From Promethearchaeota archaeon (GTDB taxonomy: Archaea > Asgardarchaeota > Lokiarchaeia > Sigyniarchaeales > SOKP01): a stretch of 64,000 nucleotides of DNA. A program made the translations under genes and the position numbers. The notes under the pieces were generated by a model that saw only the letters and a list, made by a program, of their open reading frames with translations, was not told where the DNA came from and did no database searches. Location of the stretch: the NCBI GenBank assembly GCA_030606485.1, contig JAUWGH010000008.1:62001-126000 (forward strand), in the 5' to 3' direction. Positions 37,874 to 46,095 of the stretch are shown here, piece by piece; within the stretch, counting starts at the first letter, position 1, and every line of letters begins with the position of its first letter.

Positions 37874-38551
37874 TTATTTTTGCAATGCATTTAAAGCAAT
37901 TTTTGTAGAAATCTCTGCTTGCTCAACACTAACCATACCTATTGCCACAGAACAGATATTATGTTTAGAAATATAATCAAAAGCTTTTTGTGGCTCTATT
38001 TTTCCTGCCGCTAAAGTTTTCATTCCTAAAAAAGAGTAATTTTTATTTTGGTTAATAAGTGCTTCCAGCTTTTTTTGATCATTCATGAAGATCCCATTTG
38101 TGTTAAAGGGAATTAAAAATGCTTTAACATTTAATGATTTTTCAAAAGCATATGTTAGAGTGGAAATTGGGTTATGAGCAGCTATTCCTGGAATCACACC
38201 TCGGGAGGAGATCTCATCCAATAAATTAATTAATTTAATATTTTTATTATCAGCCACCATTCCGTGTACAAAAATTAGTTTTGCACCAACATCAATCAAA
38301 TCTTCAATTAAGGGATCAGGTCCTGGAAATGTAGAACCGGTAATTACATAATCATTGTGTGTTTCTTTCATTATTTTAGCAGCTTCACAAATTTTTCCAG
38401 CGGGTATTGCTTCAATACCACGACCTCCAGCTTTATAACACGCTTCTAAAATTTCAAGCATAGCATCTATATGATTTAAAAATTTTCTACGCCAAATCCG
38501 AGCATTAGTTCCGAATTGACCTGCACCTATAAATGGAGAAGTTCCCGTCAT
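37874..38551 (-). CDS. TIM-barrel-like protein of unknown function, N-terminus uncertain
   Basis: At least 225 residues from ATG 38551. Strands such as YVITGSTFPGPDPL, IFVHGM and GVIPGIAAHNP suggest a TIM-barrel. The repeated MTGTSPFIGAGQFG N-terminus recalls a conserved archaeal family without known function. The frame stays open 13 codons upstream, adding a FCKIDGENIPLV-type strand, to an ATT at 38590. AGGAGGGG lies 5 bases before that ATT, so translation may begin there with a rare codon, giving 238 residues. No cofactor motif was identified. Confidence 0.55.
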   Translation of the reverse strand: MTGTSPFIGAGQFGTNARIWRRKFLNHIDAMLEILEACYKAGGRGIEAIPAGKICEAAKIMKETHNDYVITGSTFPGPDPLIEDLIDVGAKLIFVHGMVADNKNIKLINLLDEISSRGVIPGIAAHNPISTLTYAFEKSLNVKAFLIPFNTNGIFMNDQKKLEALINQNKNYSFLGMKTLAAGKIEPQKAFDYISKHNICSVAIGMVSVEQAEISTKIALNALQK

Positions 38552-38678
38552 AACAAGTGGAATATTTTCTCCATCAATTTTACAAAAAATACAATCCCCT
38601 CCTAAACCCTTTTATTTTAATTATAAGAAAACAAGTAAAAATTAGTATAGAATTTAAACCCATTTTTTATTAAATTAT

Positions 38679-39524
38679 TTAATGTCCTTCAAATATTGAA
38701 TCTCGTTTTTCTTTTAAAGCTTGCATTGATTCCTTAAGATCATAAGAAGTCATGGCTTTTCTCAATCCTCTATTTTCTAAATCCAAAGTTCTTTCTAAGA
38801 TATCCTTAAAATAAGAATGCATAGTTTTTTTCATCAATTTTATTGATAGGCTTGGACCTTTTGGAGGTATCAATCTCAAGGCAATGTCTCTAGTGTATGG
38901 CATTAATTCATCCGGTGGAAGAACTTTATTAATACCTAAACCCATTTCATATGCTTGTTTAGCTGTTATTTTATCTCCAAAATAGATAATTTCTTTAGTC
39001 TTTTGAAATCCTAAATAAAAAGGCAAAATAAAATTCATTCCAAATTCAGGTATAGCAGCTCTTTTTACAAAATAAAAACCTAACCAAGCATCTTCCGACA
39101 TATAAATCAAATCTGCCCCAACTAATGACATTGTTATGCCTGCCCCTACAGCTAGACCATTAATAGCTGCAATAACTGGCTTAGTAAAATTCCAAAATTT
39201 CATGCACAGTTTTTTTTGGGCAATATCCATTATATTAAGTTCCTTTTTAATTTCTGGAGGAATTTCATCAAGAAATTTCAAATTAAAATAGCCACCTGAG
39301 GAGTAGGCATTGGCTTCTTTACATCCAGTCATTATTAAGACTTTTGTATTGCGATCTTTTTCCATATCATCCAATACAGTGTAAATTTCTAAAAAAGTTA
39401 AAAAAGATAAAGCGTTCTTTCTTTCAGGTCTGTTGAAAGTAAGTGTACAAATACCATTTTCTTCTTTTTCATAAGTAATATCTCTAAAATCCTCAATCTT
39501 CAATTCGAAAACACCATTTTTCAT
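38679..39524 (-). CDS. Enoyl-CoA hydratase/isomerase family protein
   Basis: A 281-residue crotonase-fold enzyme. The oxyanion-hole regions FNRPERKNALS and NGLAVGAGITMSL are recognisable. A catalytic Glu is likely in RAAIPEFGMNFILP, although an exact two-Glu pair is not obvious. It hydrates 2-enoyl-CoA, or acts as isomerase or related enzyme. The C-terminal helices are typical. It lies 52 bases after the convergent-strand enolase-superfamily gene and shares its orientation, so they could form an operon. Confidence 0.82.
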   Translation of the reverse strand: MKNGVFELKIEDFRDITYEKEENGICTLTFNRPERKNALSFLTFLEIYTVLDDMEKDRNTKVLIMTGCKEANAYSSGGYFNLKFLDEIPPEIKKELNIMDIAQKKLCMKFWNFTKPVIAAINGLAVGAGITMSLVGADLIYMSEDAWLGFYFVKRAAIPEFGMNFILPFYLGFQKTKEIIYFGDKITAKQAYEMGLGINKVLPPDELMPYTRDIALRLIPPKGPSLSIKLMKKTMHSYFKDILERTLDLENRGLRKAMTSYDLKESMQALKEKRDSIFEGH

Positions 39525-39576
39525 TTAAGATTTTTTAATGTTAATTTAGTATCATCTTTTTGATTTTTAAATATAA

Positions 39577-40662
39577 TTATTCGATTACATTTTCCTCGAA
39601 CATTTTTTTGTTTATTTCAACGCCTAAACCTGGTTTTTCCAACGCTTTTACGATTCCTTTTTCAACCTTTATTGGTTCTTCAAGTATTTGATATTCATCT
39701 GGAATGAATGGATATTCTAACCATGGACATCTTGATGCCATTACAAAATGGATATTAGCAGCTAAAATATGCCCCATACCAAAAACATGGGGGATACAGC
39801 GGATTCCTTTAACTTCAGCCATCGCATCAATTTTTTTCAATTGCAAATAACCTCCACTACGAGTTACATCAGGTTGAATTATGTCATACGCTCCTTTAGT
39901 AAGAATTTCATCGAATCGATACATTCCGAAATCATTTTCTCCACCAGCAATCTCCACAGGTGATTTCCTCCTTAGTTCAGCAAGTCCATTAAGATTATCA
40001 GAAGTTAATGGTTCTTCGAGCCATGTGATGTTATATTTTTCACAAATTTTCGCGATTTTTAGGGCTTCATTAACGGTTTCATAACCTGAATTTGCATCAA
40101 CCATTATTTCAATATCTGGAAAAACATCTCTTACCGTCTTTATAAGTGCCTCATCCTTTTCAGGAGTTTTTCCAATCCTTAACTTAACTGCATTAAATCC
40201 CCCCAAATCTAATGCAGCTTGAATTGCGCCTACAGCAGCCCTAGGATTTTTGTATGGTCTAAACAATGATGCATAAGCCCTTACCTTTTTCTTCATCCCT
40301 CCTAGAAGACGATAAATAGGAGTCTTTACAGCTTTTCCCACTAAATCCCAGAGAGCTACTTGTATGACCGATGTAGCCATAGGAATACCAAATAGAATTC
40401 TGTTACTTGTATGGTAAATTGTATGAAAGATATCCTCAATCATAAAAGGATCTTTTTTTAATAATAGAGGTTTTAAAGCCTCATCAATAAAGCGCTTTTG
40501 GGCACTATTTGACAAGTTCCAATGAGATAACCCCCATCCTTCAATACCCTCATCGGTCTTGATATTTACATATAAACCAGTAGCTTTTAGGGATGGCATT
40601 GCACCAATTTTAATCTTAAAATCTAATTGTAATACATGCGTTTGAACATCTGTTATTATCAT
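39577..40662 (-). CDS. Mandelate racemase/muconate lactonising enzyme family protein
   Basis: A 361-residue enolase-superfamily protein. Active-site elements are K160-x-R162 (KLR), metal ligands D189 (VDANSGY), E216 (LEEPL) and E242 (GGEND), plus D265 in QPDVTRSGG and H292 in IPHVFG. This KxR plus His combination is nearer to mandelate-racemase-type dehydratases than to muconate enzymes with KxK. Substrate is probably a hydroxy acid or sugar acid. It is in the same direction as, and between, the acyl-CoA synthetase and enoyl-CoA hydratase genes, which hints at acid degradation but does not prove it. Confidence 0.82.
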   Translation of the reverse strand: MIITDVQTHVLQLDFKIKIGAMPSLKATGLYVNIKTDEGIEGWGLSHWNLSNSAQKRFIDEALKPLLLKKDPFMIEDIFHTIYHTSNRILFGIPMATSVIQVALWDLVGKAVKTPIYRLLGGMKKKVRAYASLFRPYKNPRAAVGAIQAALDLGGFNAVKLRIGKTPEKDEALIKTVRDVFPDIEIMVDANSGYETVNEALKIAKICEKYNITWLEEPLTSDNLNGLAELRRKSPVEIAGGENDFGMYRFDEILTKGAYDIIQPDVTRSGGYLQLKKIDAMAEVKGIRCIPHVFGMGHILAANIHFVMASRCPWLEYPFIPDEYQILEEPIKVEKGIVKALEKPGLGVEINKKMFEENVIE

Positions 40663-40693
40663 ATTTTTTCTAAATCAACGGGAATTATTTAAT

Positions 40694-42115
40694 TTATTGT
40701 GATGAAATAAATTGATTATATTCATACATCATTTTTAAGGCCGTAATAGCTTCTTTTACTCGGTTCATTACTGGAATTTGAAATCTCAATGCTGGTTTTA
40801 ATATATAATCAAACACCCACCGAGAACCAAAAACACAAATAATGCAAGGCTTTTTAAATTTAGAGGAAAGATTTTTTATAATTCTTAATGATGGCATAAT
40901 GCTTACACCTAGCAATTCTAAGGGTAATCTTGGTACAGTAAAAAGGAACAATACACTATCAACATTATTGTCGTTGAAAATTGCCTTTAATGTAGGATTA
41001 AGAGTAATCATTTGAGATGGTCCTAGATCTACCGGATTTTTTAATGACACCCAATCGGGAGCCACTGCTCTCATCGATTGAATTGTATTTTCCCCAAGTT
41101 CAGCAAGAATAAGTCCTTGTTTTTCTAACTCATCGCATGCCAAAATTCCGATACTACCAGAGCCGGTTATAATGGCTACATTTTTTCCCCTAGGTAAAGG
41201 TTGTATAGCAAAAACTTGAGCAATATTAAACATCTCATAAAAATTATCTACTCGAAAAATACATGGATATTGCTTAAAGATAGCGTCAAATATCCGATCA
41301 TTACCAGCTAATGACCCAGTATGACTTTTAATTGCGTTAGAACCCAATTCACTTCTCCCATTTTTAAGAATTATAATTGGTTTTGTTATTTTTTTCAAGA
41401 CTTCGATAAAAGCATCACCTCTCTTTACTCCTTCTAGGTAAATGGTTATCACTTTAGTATCTGGATCATTTTCAAAATATTCTATCATATCAATTTCATC
41501 GACATCAATCTTGTTCCCTAGCGTTACAACCTTTGAGAAACCAATTTTCTGACCTACACTAGCCCAATCAATAAATACATTTCCTAAAACACCAGATTGA
41601 GCAATGATTGCAATATTACCTTTCACCGTTTTTGAAAAATCTACATCAGAACTAGTGAATTCATTATAAAAATTCGTAACACCTACACAATTAGGACCAA
41701 TTATACGAATATTAGAACTTTTAACGATTTCCTCTAATTCCTCTTGATATTTAATGTATTTCTTAATACCTGTTTCTGCAAAACCAGCTGTTTCTATTAT
41801 TATTCCTTTTACATGCTTATCTACGCAATCTCTTACAGCTTGAACTACACTCTCATTTCCTACTAAAATTATTGCTAAATCAATATTATCAGGAATATCC
41901 TTTATGTTTTTATATGCTTTATGTCCAAAAATTTTATCTTTATATAAATGAACTGGGTATGTCTTAAATTTTGAATTTAATAGATATTTTGTATTCCAAA
42001 ATCCAAATCTTGGAGAATCCGAAGCTCCAATTATTGCAATCGAGTTGGGAGCAAAAAATAAATTTAAGTTATTACATTCTGAATTATCGTTATTATGTTT
42101 AATTTCCTTCTCCAT
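40694..42115 (-). CDS. ADP-forming acyl-CoA synthetase, alpha-type subunit
   Basis: A 473-residue CoA-binding/ligase-CoA protein resembling the alpha part of ADP-forming acetyl-CoA synthetase. The CoA-binding domain begins IAIIGASDSPRFGFWN. The phosphohistidine is H265 in KSHTGSLAG, and GNIAIIAQSGVLGN belongs to the ligase-CoA domain. The ATP-grasp beta part is not encoded here, so the partner subunit is elsewhere. It makes ATP from acyl-CoA, an energy-saving route typical of archaea fermenting amino acids. It lies 31 bases upstream of the enolase-superfamily gene, in the same direction. Confidence 0.84.
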   Translation of the reverse strand: MEKEIKHNNDNSECNNLNLFFAPNSIAIIGASDSPRFGFWNTKYLLNSKFKTYPVHLYKDKIFGHKAYKNIKDIPDNIDLAIILVGNESVVQAVRDCVDKHVKGIIIETAGFAETGIKKYIKYQEELEEIVKSSNIRIIGPNCVGVTNFYNEFTSSDVDFSKTVKGNIAIIAQSGVLGNVFIDWASVGQKIGFSKVVTLGNKIDVDEIDMIEYFENDPDTKVITIYLEGVKRGDAFIEVLKKITKPIIILKNGRSELGSNAIKSHTGSLAGNDRIFDAIFKQYPCIFRVDNFYEMFNIAQVFAIQPLPRGKNVAIITGSGSIGILACDELEKQGLILAELGENTIQSMRAVAPDWVSLKNPVDLGPSQMITLNPTLKAIFNDNNVDSVLFLFTVPRLPLELLGVSIMPSLRIIKNLSSKFKKPCIICVFGSRWVFDYILKPALRFQIPVMNRVKEAITALKMMYEYNQFISSQ

Positions 42116-42332
42116 ACTTTTTTTAATATTTTCACGTTTAATAATTAATTGATATATCGATTAAATTCAGATATTTTATTTTCCATTAAATTTTTAAAAA
42201 CTTTTAAACAATATACCTTTTTAATCCATAACAAATAATAATTTATTATTTAAATCTGAAAGCTAATTAGAAATTATTAAATTAAAATAATTATAGAGAA
42301 TAATGGAGGTATTTTACAAAAAGGTGTAAAAA

Positions 42333-44261
42333 ATGTCTGAAATTCGCATTGGAGTATTTGTTTGCAGATGAGGAATAAATATTGCGGGGATATTAGATGT
42401 TCCAAAAATTGTCGATGAAATAGGTAAAATGGAGAATGTTTGGTCTTGGGAGTATTTAAATATATGTACAGATCCAGGAGCGACCTTTATTATTGAAAAG
42501 ATTAAAGATCTCGAGTTAGATCGGGTTGTAGTTTCAGCTTGAACACCAATAACACATCAACCGGTTTTTCATAGTGTCTTAGAGGATGCAGATTTACCAC
42601 CACGATTTCTTCAATTTGTTAATATTAGAGAACACTGCAGCTATGTCCATCAACAAGAACCAGAAATGGCTACACAAAAAGCGATTGAATTAATTAAGGC
42701 AGGCATTGCAAGAGCTGAGGTTTTAGAAGATATACCAACTAAAACAGTTCCAGTAGAGAAAGCAGCATTAGTAGTTGGTGGAGGAATAGCGGGATTGACA
42801 GCCAGTATTGATTTAGCAAATGAAGGGTTCAAGGTATACCTTGTTGAGAAAAAATCCACCACTGGTGGAAGAATGGCTCAATTGGATCGAACCTTTCCAA
42901 CCGATGATTGTTCCATATGAATTCTCGGACCTAAAATGTTGGCAGCCAATAGAAATCCAAATATTACGACAATGACAATGGCCGAAGTTTTAGAAGTGGA
43001 TGGCTATATTGGTAATTTTTCCGTTAAGGTGCGTAAGAATCCAAGATATGTTTACGAAGATATCTGTACTGGTTGTGGTGCATGTTCAGATGTATGTCCC
43101 ATATATATGCCAAATTATTTTGATGAAAATCTCTCGGCTAGAAAATGTATAGATGTAGCTTTTGCACAAGCAGTTCCTGCAGTTTGGGATCTTCAAACTG
43201 ATTGGTGTGTAGAATGTTACGCTTGTGTTGATTCTTGTGATGTTCATTGTATTGATTTAAGTCAAGAACCCGAAATTGTTGAATTTGAAGTAGGAACAAT
43301 TATTATTGCTACTGGTTGGGATATATATGAACCAGAAGAATATGGCTACGGAAAATATGATAATGTTATTACACAAATTCAACTTGAAAGAATTATCGCT
43401 CCGAATGGTCCAACTCTTGGACACTTAAAGCGGCCATCTGATGGAAAGAGACCAAAAAATATTTTGTTCATAAATTGTGTTGGGTCTAGAAATGAAGAGC
43501 ATCCATGGTGCAGTAATGTGTGTTGTTTATTGTCGATTAAAAATTCGAAATTAATCAAATCAGAATATCCAGATTCTAATATTGTAGTATCATATATCGA
43601 TATGAGATGTGCTGGAAAAGCATATGAAGAGTACTACAAACGCTCTAGAGACGCTGGAATCATGTTTATAAATGGGAAAGTGGGAACTTTACGAGAAAAT
43701 CCAGAAACAAAAAATCTCATTGCTACTATGGAGTCAATCGGAACTGGGGGTATTATTGAATATGAAGCCGATTTAGTGGTATTATCTTCGGCATCGCTAC
43801 CCTCAGCAGGTACAAATGAAATTGCAAATATTTTAAAGGTAGAAAAAAGTCCGAGTGGATTTTTAAAAGAATTCCACTCAAGACTTGATCCAATTGAGAC
43901 AAAAATAACTGGGATTTATATTTGTGGTTCGTGTCAAGGACAAAAAGATATCGGTGCAACTGTTAATCAAGCAAGAGGTGCAGCACAAGCTGCCTCAATC
44001 CCAATGACTGCTGGAGAATATACAATAGAATTAATTCGTGCACAAGCAAATGATGAACGTTGTGCCAAATGTTATAAATGTATTGAAACATGTCCTTATA
44101 GCGCTATATCAGTTGATGAAGCAGGGAAAATCGTAGTTGACCTTATTAATTGTAAAGGTTGTGGTATGTGTGCAGCAGTTTGTCCATCGATTGCTATAGA
44201 ATTACGTTATTATAGAGATTATCAATATAACGCAATTATTGATACATTATTTGAAGCGTAA
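42333..44261 (+). CDS. hdrA: Heterodisulfide reductase subunit A, selenoprotein with three in-frame UGA
   Basis: A 642-residue HdrA if three UGA codons are read as selenocysteine: U13 (42369-42371) in FVCRUGINI, U70 (42540-42542) in VVSAUTPITH, U196 (42918-42920) in DDCSIUILGPKM. Family cysteines occur at all three places. The FAD motif VVGGGIAGLTASIDLA is near residue 148, and the ferredoxin motifs are CTGCGACSDVC (245-255), CVECYACVDSC and, at the C-terminus, CAKCYKCIETC and CKGCGMCAAVC. HdrA carries the bifurcating flavin and passes electrons to ferredoxin and HdrBC. GGAGGT and AAGGTG lie before the ATG, and mvhD follows 18 bases after the stop. Without recoding the gene would break into fragments of 12 to 69 residues before the FAD domain. 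Confidence 0.93.
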
Positions 44262-44279
44262 ACATAAAGAGGTAAAAAA

Positions 44280-44708
44280 ATGAGTTCTGATATAAAAATT
44301 GCGTCTTTTATGTGTTGGAAATGAGGGTATGGGGCGGGTGACATGGCGGGTACAATTCGAGCGCAATATCCGACTACAATTAGAGCAATATTAGTACCTT
44401 GCGCAGGAAGAGTTGGCTCTGAATTAATAATGAGAGCTATTGGTCAAGGTGCGGATGGTATTTTAATAGTTGGATGACACCCAGGTGAATGTGACTATGA
44501 AATCGGTAATAAACTGGCATACAGAGAAGTTGAATATATTAATCAAGTTCTAAATGTACTGGGTCTCTCAGATAAAAGAGTAAAGATGGAATATTGTAGT
44601 TCTGCAGAAGGGCAAAAATTTCAGCAAGTAGCAATTAATTTCGACAAGCTTATACGAAATCTTGGGAAAAATCCCCTTAATAAGAAAAGTTCCGACAAGA
44701 ATGAATAA
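44280..44708 (+). CDS. mvhD: MvhD/VhuD family electron-transfer subunit, selenoprotein with two in-frame UGA
   Basis: A 142-residue [2Fe-2S] protein that carries electrons from a hydrogenase or other donor to HdrA. It is not visible as one normal frame because UGA interrupts it twice: U15 (44322-44324) in MCWKUGYGAGD and U66 (44475-44477) in VGUHPGECDY. The family normally has Cys at both places (CxxC and GCHPGDC), which bind the cluster. The remaining sequence continues normally to AEGQKFQQVAINF. AGAGG precedes the ATG, and it is 18 bases after hdrA, so they are cotranscribed. No MvhA or MvhG hydrogenase genes are adjacent, so the electron donor is unknown. Confidence 0.92.
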
Positions 44709-44775
44709 TACGAGAAAATTTTAGTCGTGTTATGACTACCTGTTGCAGAGGTGTTGGAAATAAAAAGTTTTTTAA
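44709..44775 (+). ncRNA. Candidate SECIS element after mvhD
   Basis: Directly after the mvhD stop lies a foldable segment. TACCT (44737-44741) pairs with AGGTG (44749-44753) around the loop GTTGCAG. ATGA (44732-44735) stands opposite a TTGGA tract (44754-44758), like a kink-turn. Lower AAAATTTT (44715-44722) can pair with AAAAGTTTT (44763-44771). An alternative hairpin TAGTC/GACTA exists at 44722-44738. Archaeal SECIS elements normally lie in the 3' untranslated region, and both hdrA and mvhD need one. The exact fold is not settled by eye. Confidence 0.5.
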
Positions 44776-44889
44776 AAAATATATAGAAATTTGTTCAAAA
44801 ATTAAATTGGAAAAAATAACGTTAAAAGATTCATAAAATTAAAAGTTAGGTTAATATTTATCTAAAGAAATATAAAATTCGTGATATTC

Positions 44890-46017
44890 ATGGAGCCAAT
44901 GGAAGAATTACTGATAAAATATGATGATGTTAAGAGTATAATGGCAACGTTATTAAAAGAGAAAATAGTTTCTAAAATCATTAGTGGAGAAATTAAAAAA
45001 GGACATTTTAATGTATCCCCGAAATTGGTTTCAAAACTTGAAGAATTAGAAGATTTGCCACTTTCTCAACTCATTTCTTATGGTTATGCTCGAACCGATA
45101 GTGCATCTAAATTTTTACATAAAAATGCAAATGGCGCATTAGACGAAAAAGTTGGACTTATTGCTCGTCCTTGCGATACAAGAGCGATAATTGAACTTAT
45201 TAAATTACATCAAATCAATCCTGATAATTTATTTATTATTGCAATTGAAGATATGGGGATGATCCCGTCTTCAATGATTACAAGGATATTTAACAAAAGA
45301 AAGGAGTTTGATCAGAGTAAAATTATTCGGGATAAATTAACCGCTGAAAATCTTACCCTTATTTTAGATGGTGGGAGTTTAGAGGTTTTAGAGTTTAATG
45401 AAAATTTAAAAATAGCAGATAACTGTTTGAGATGCCTAAGAAAAGTTCCTGTTATGGGTGATTTATCGATAAGTGATATCGGAATCTCTGTAAAATCAGA
45501 TGATTTGATATTGCGTGTTTATTCTGAGAAGGGAAAGTCTGCTGTTGAGAAAGCTGGAATCAAAACCAGAAAAATTCCCGATGACCTAAAAAATCACAAT
45601 TCTGAAAGAGTAGAGACTATTTTAAAAAATGCTGAAGAAAAACGCACTAAAGATTTGGAAGAATGGAAAACTATGAATCAAGATGAAAAATTGGAAATGT
45701 TAAACAAATGCACTATGTGTGGTCTCTGCATTCGAGGTTGCCCCGTATGTTACTGCATTGATTGTATTTTAATGCAAAAACGAAAGGAAAAAACAATTAA
45801 TAATATTACATTTCAATTAACCCGCGTTGCACATGTCGCTGACAGATGTGTAGAATGTGGTAATTGTGCCAATAATTGTCCAATGAACTTACCATTATCT
45901 GAATACTTCCAATCATTAATTGAAACATTTAAAGAGAAATTTAATTATATTGCTGGAGAATCAGTTGATGATATTCCATTCCGTTCAGGAAAAGCAATTA
46001 AGGAAATGGAATTATAA
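44890..46017 (+). CDS. FrhB/FdhB-like iron-sulfur flavoprotein subunit
   Basis: About 375 residues from ATG 44890; the GTG at 44881 is an alternative. The N-terminal domain resembles the beta subunits of F420-reducing hydrogenase and formate dehydrogenase (IARPCDTRAIIELIKLHQ and IAIEDMGMIP). A C-terminal pair of ferredoxin motifs follows: CTMCGLCIRGCPVCYCIDC and CVECGNCANNCP. Such subunits bind FAD and connect F420, NAD(P)H or formate to Hdr. Its place after hdrA-mvhD (182 bases) suggests it supplies electrons to that module. The actual cofactor is unknown. Confidence 0.75.
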   Translation: MEPMEELLIKYDDVKSIMATLLKEKIVSKIISGEIKKGHFNVSPKLVSKLEELEDLPLSQLISYGYARTDSASKFLHKNANGALDEKVGLIARPCDTRAIIELIKLHQINPDNLFIIAIEDMGMIPSSMITRIFNKRKEFDQSKIIRDKLTAENLTLILDGGSLEVLEFNENLKIADNCLRCLRKVPVMGDLSISDIGISVKSDDLILRVYSEKGKSAVEKAGIKTRKIPDDLKNHNSERVETILKNAEEKRTKDLEEWKTMNQDEKLEMLNKCTMCGLCIRGCPVCYCIDCILMQKRKEKTINNITFQLTRVAHVADRCVECGNCANNCPMNLPLSEYFQSLIETFKEKFNYIAGESVDDIPFRSGKAIKEMEL

Positions 46018-46095
46018 AAACTGCATAAAAAAATGATTTTTTTATTAAATTCTTATCTATTATATATCCAGACAGTGAGATAAAGTTGCACCCTG

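Noticed and set aside
42666-42920. Separate short FAD-like gene before a larger ferredoxin-type gene at 42936
   Set aside because: Both are pieces of one HdrA gene; the apparent ends are UGA codons at selenocysteine positions.
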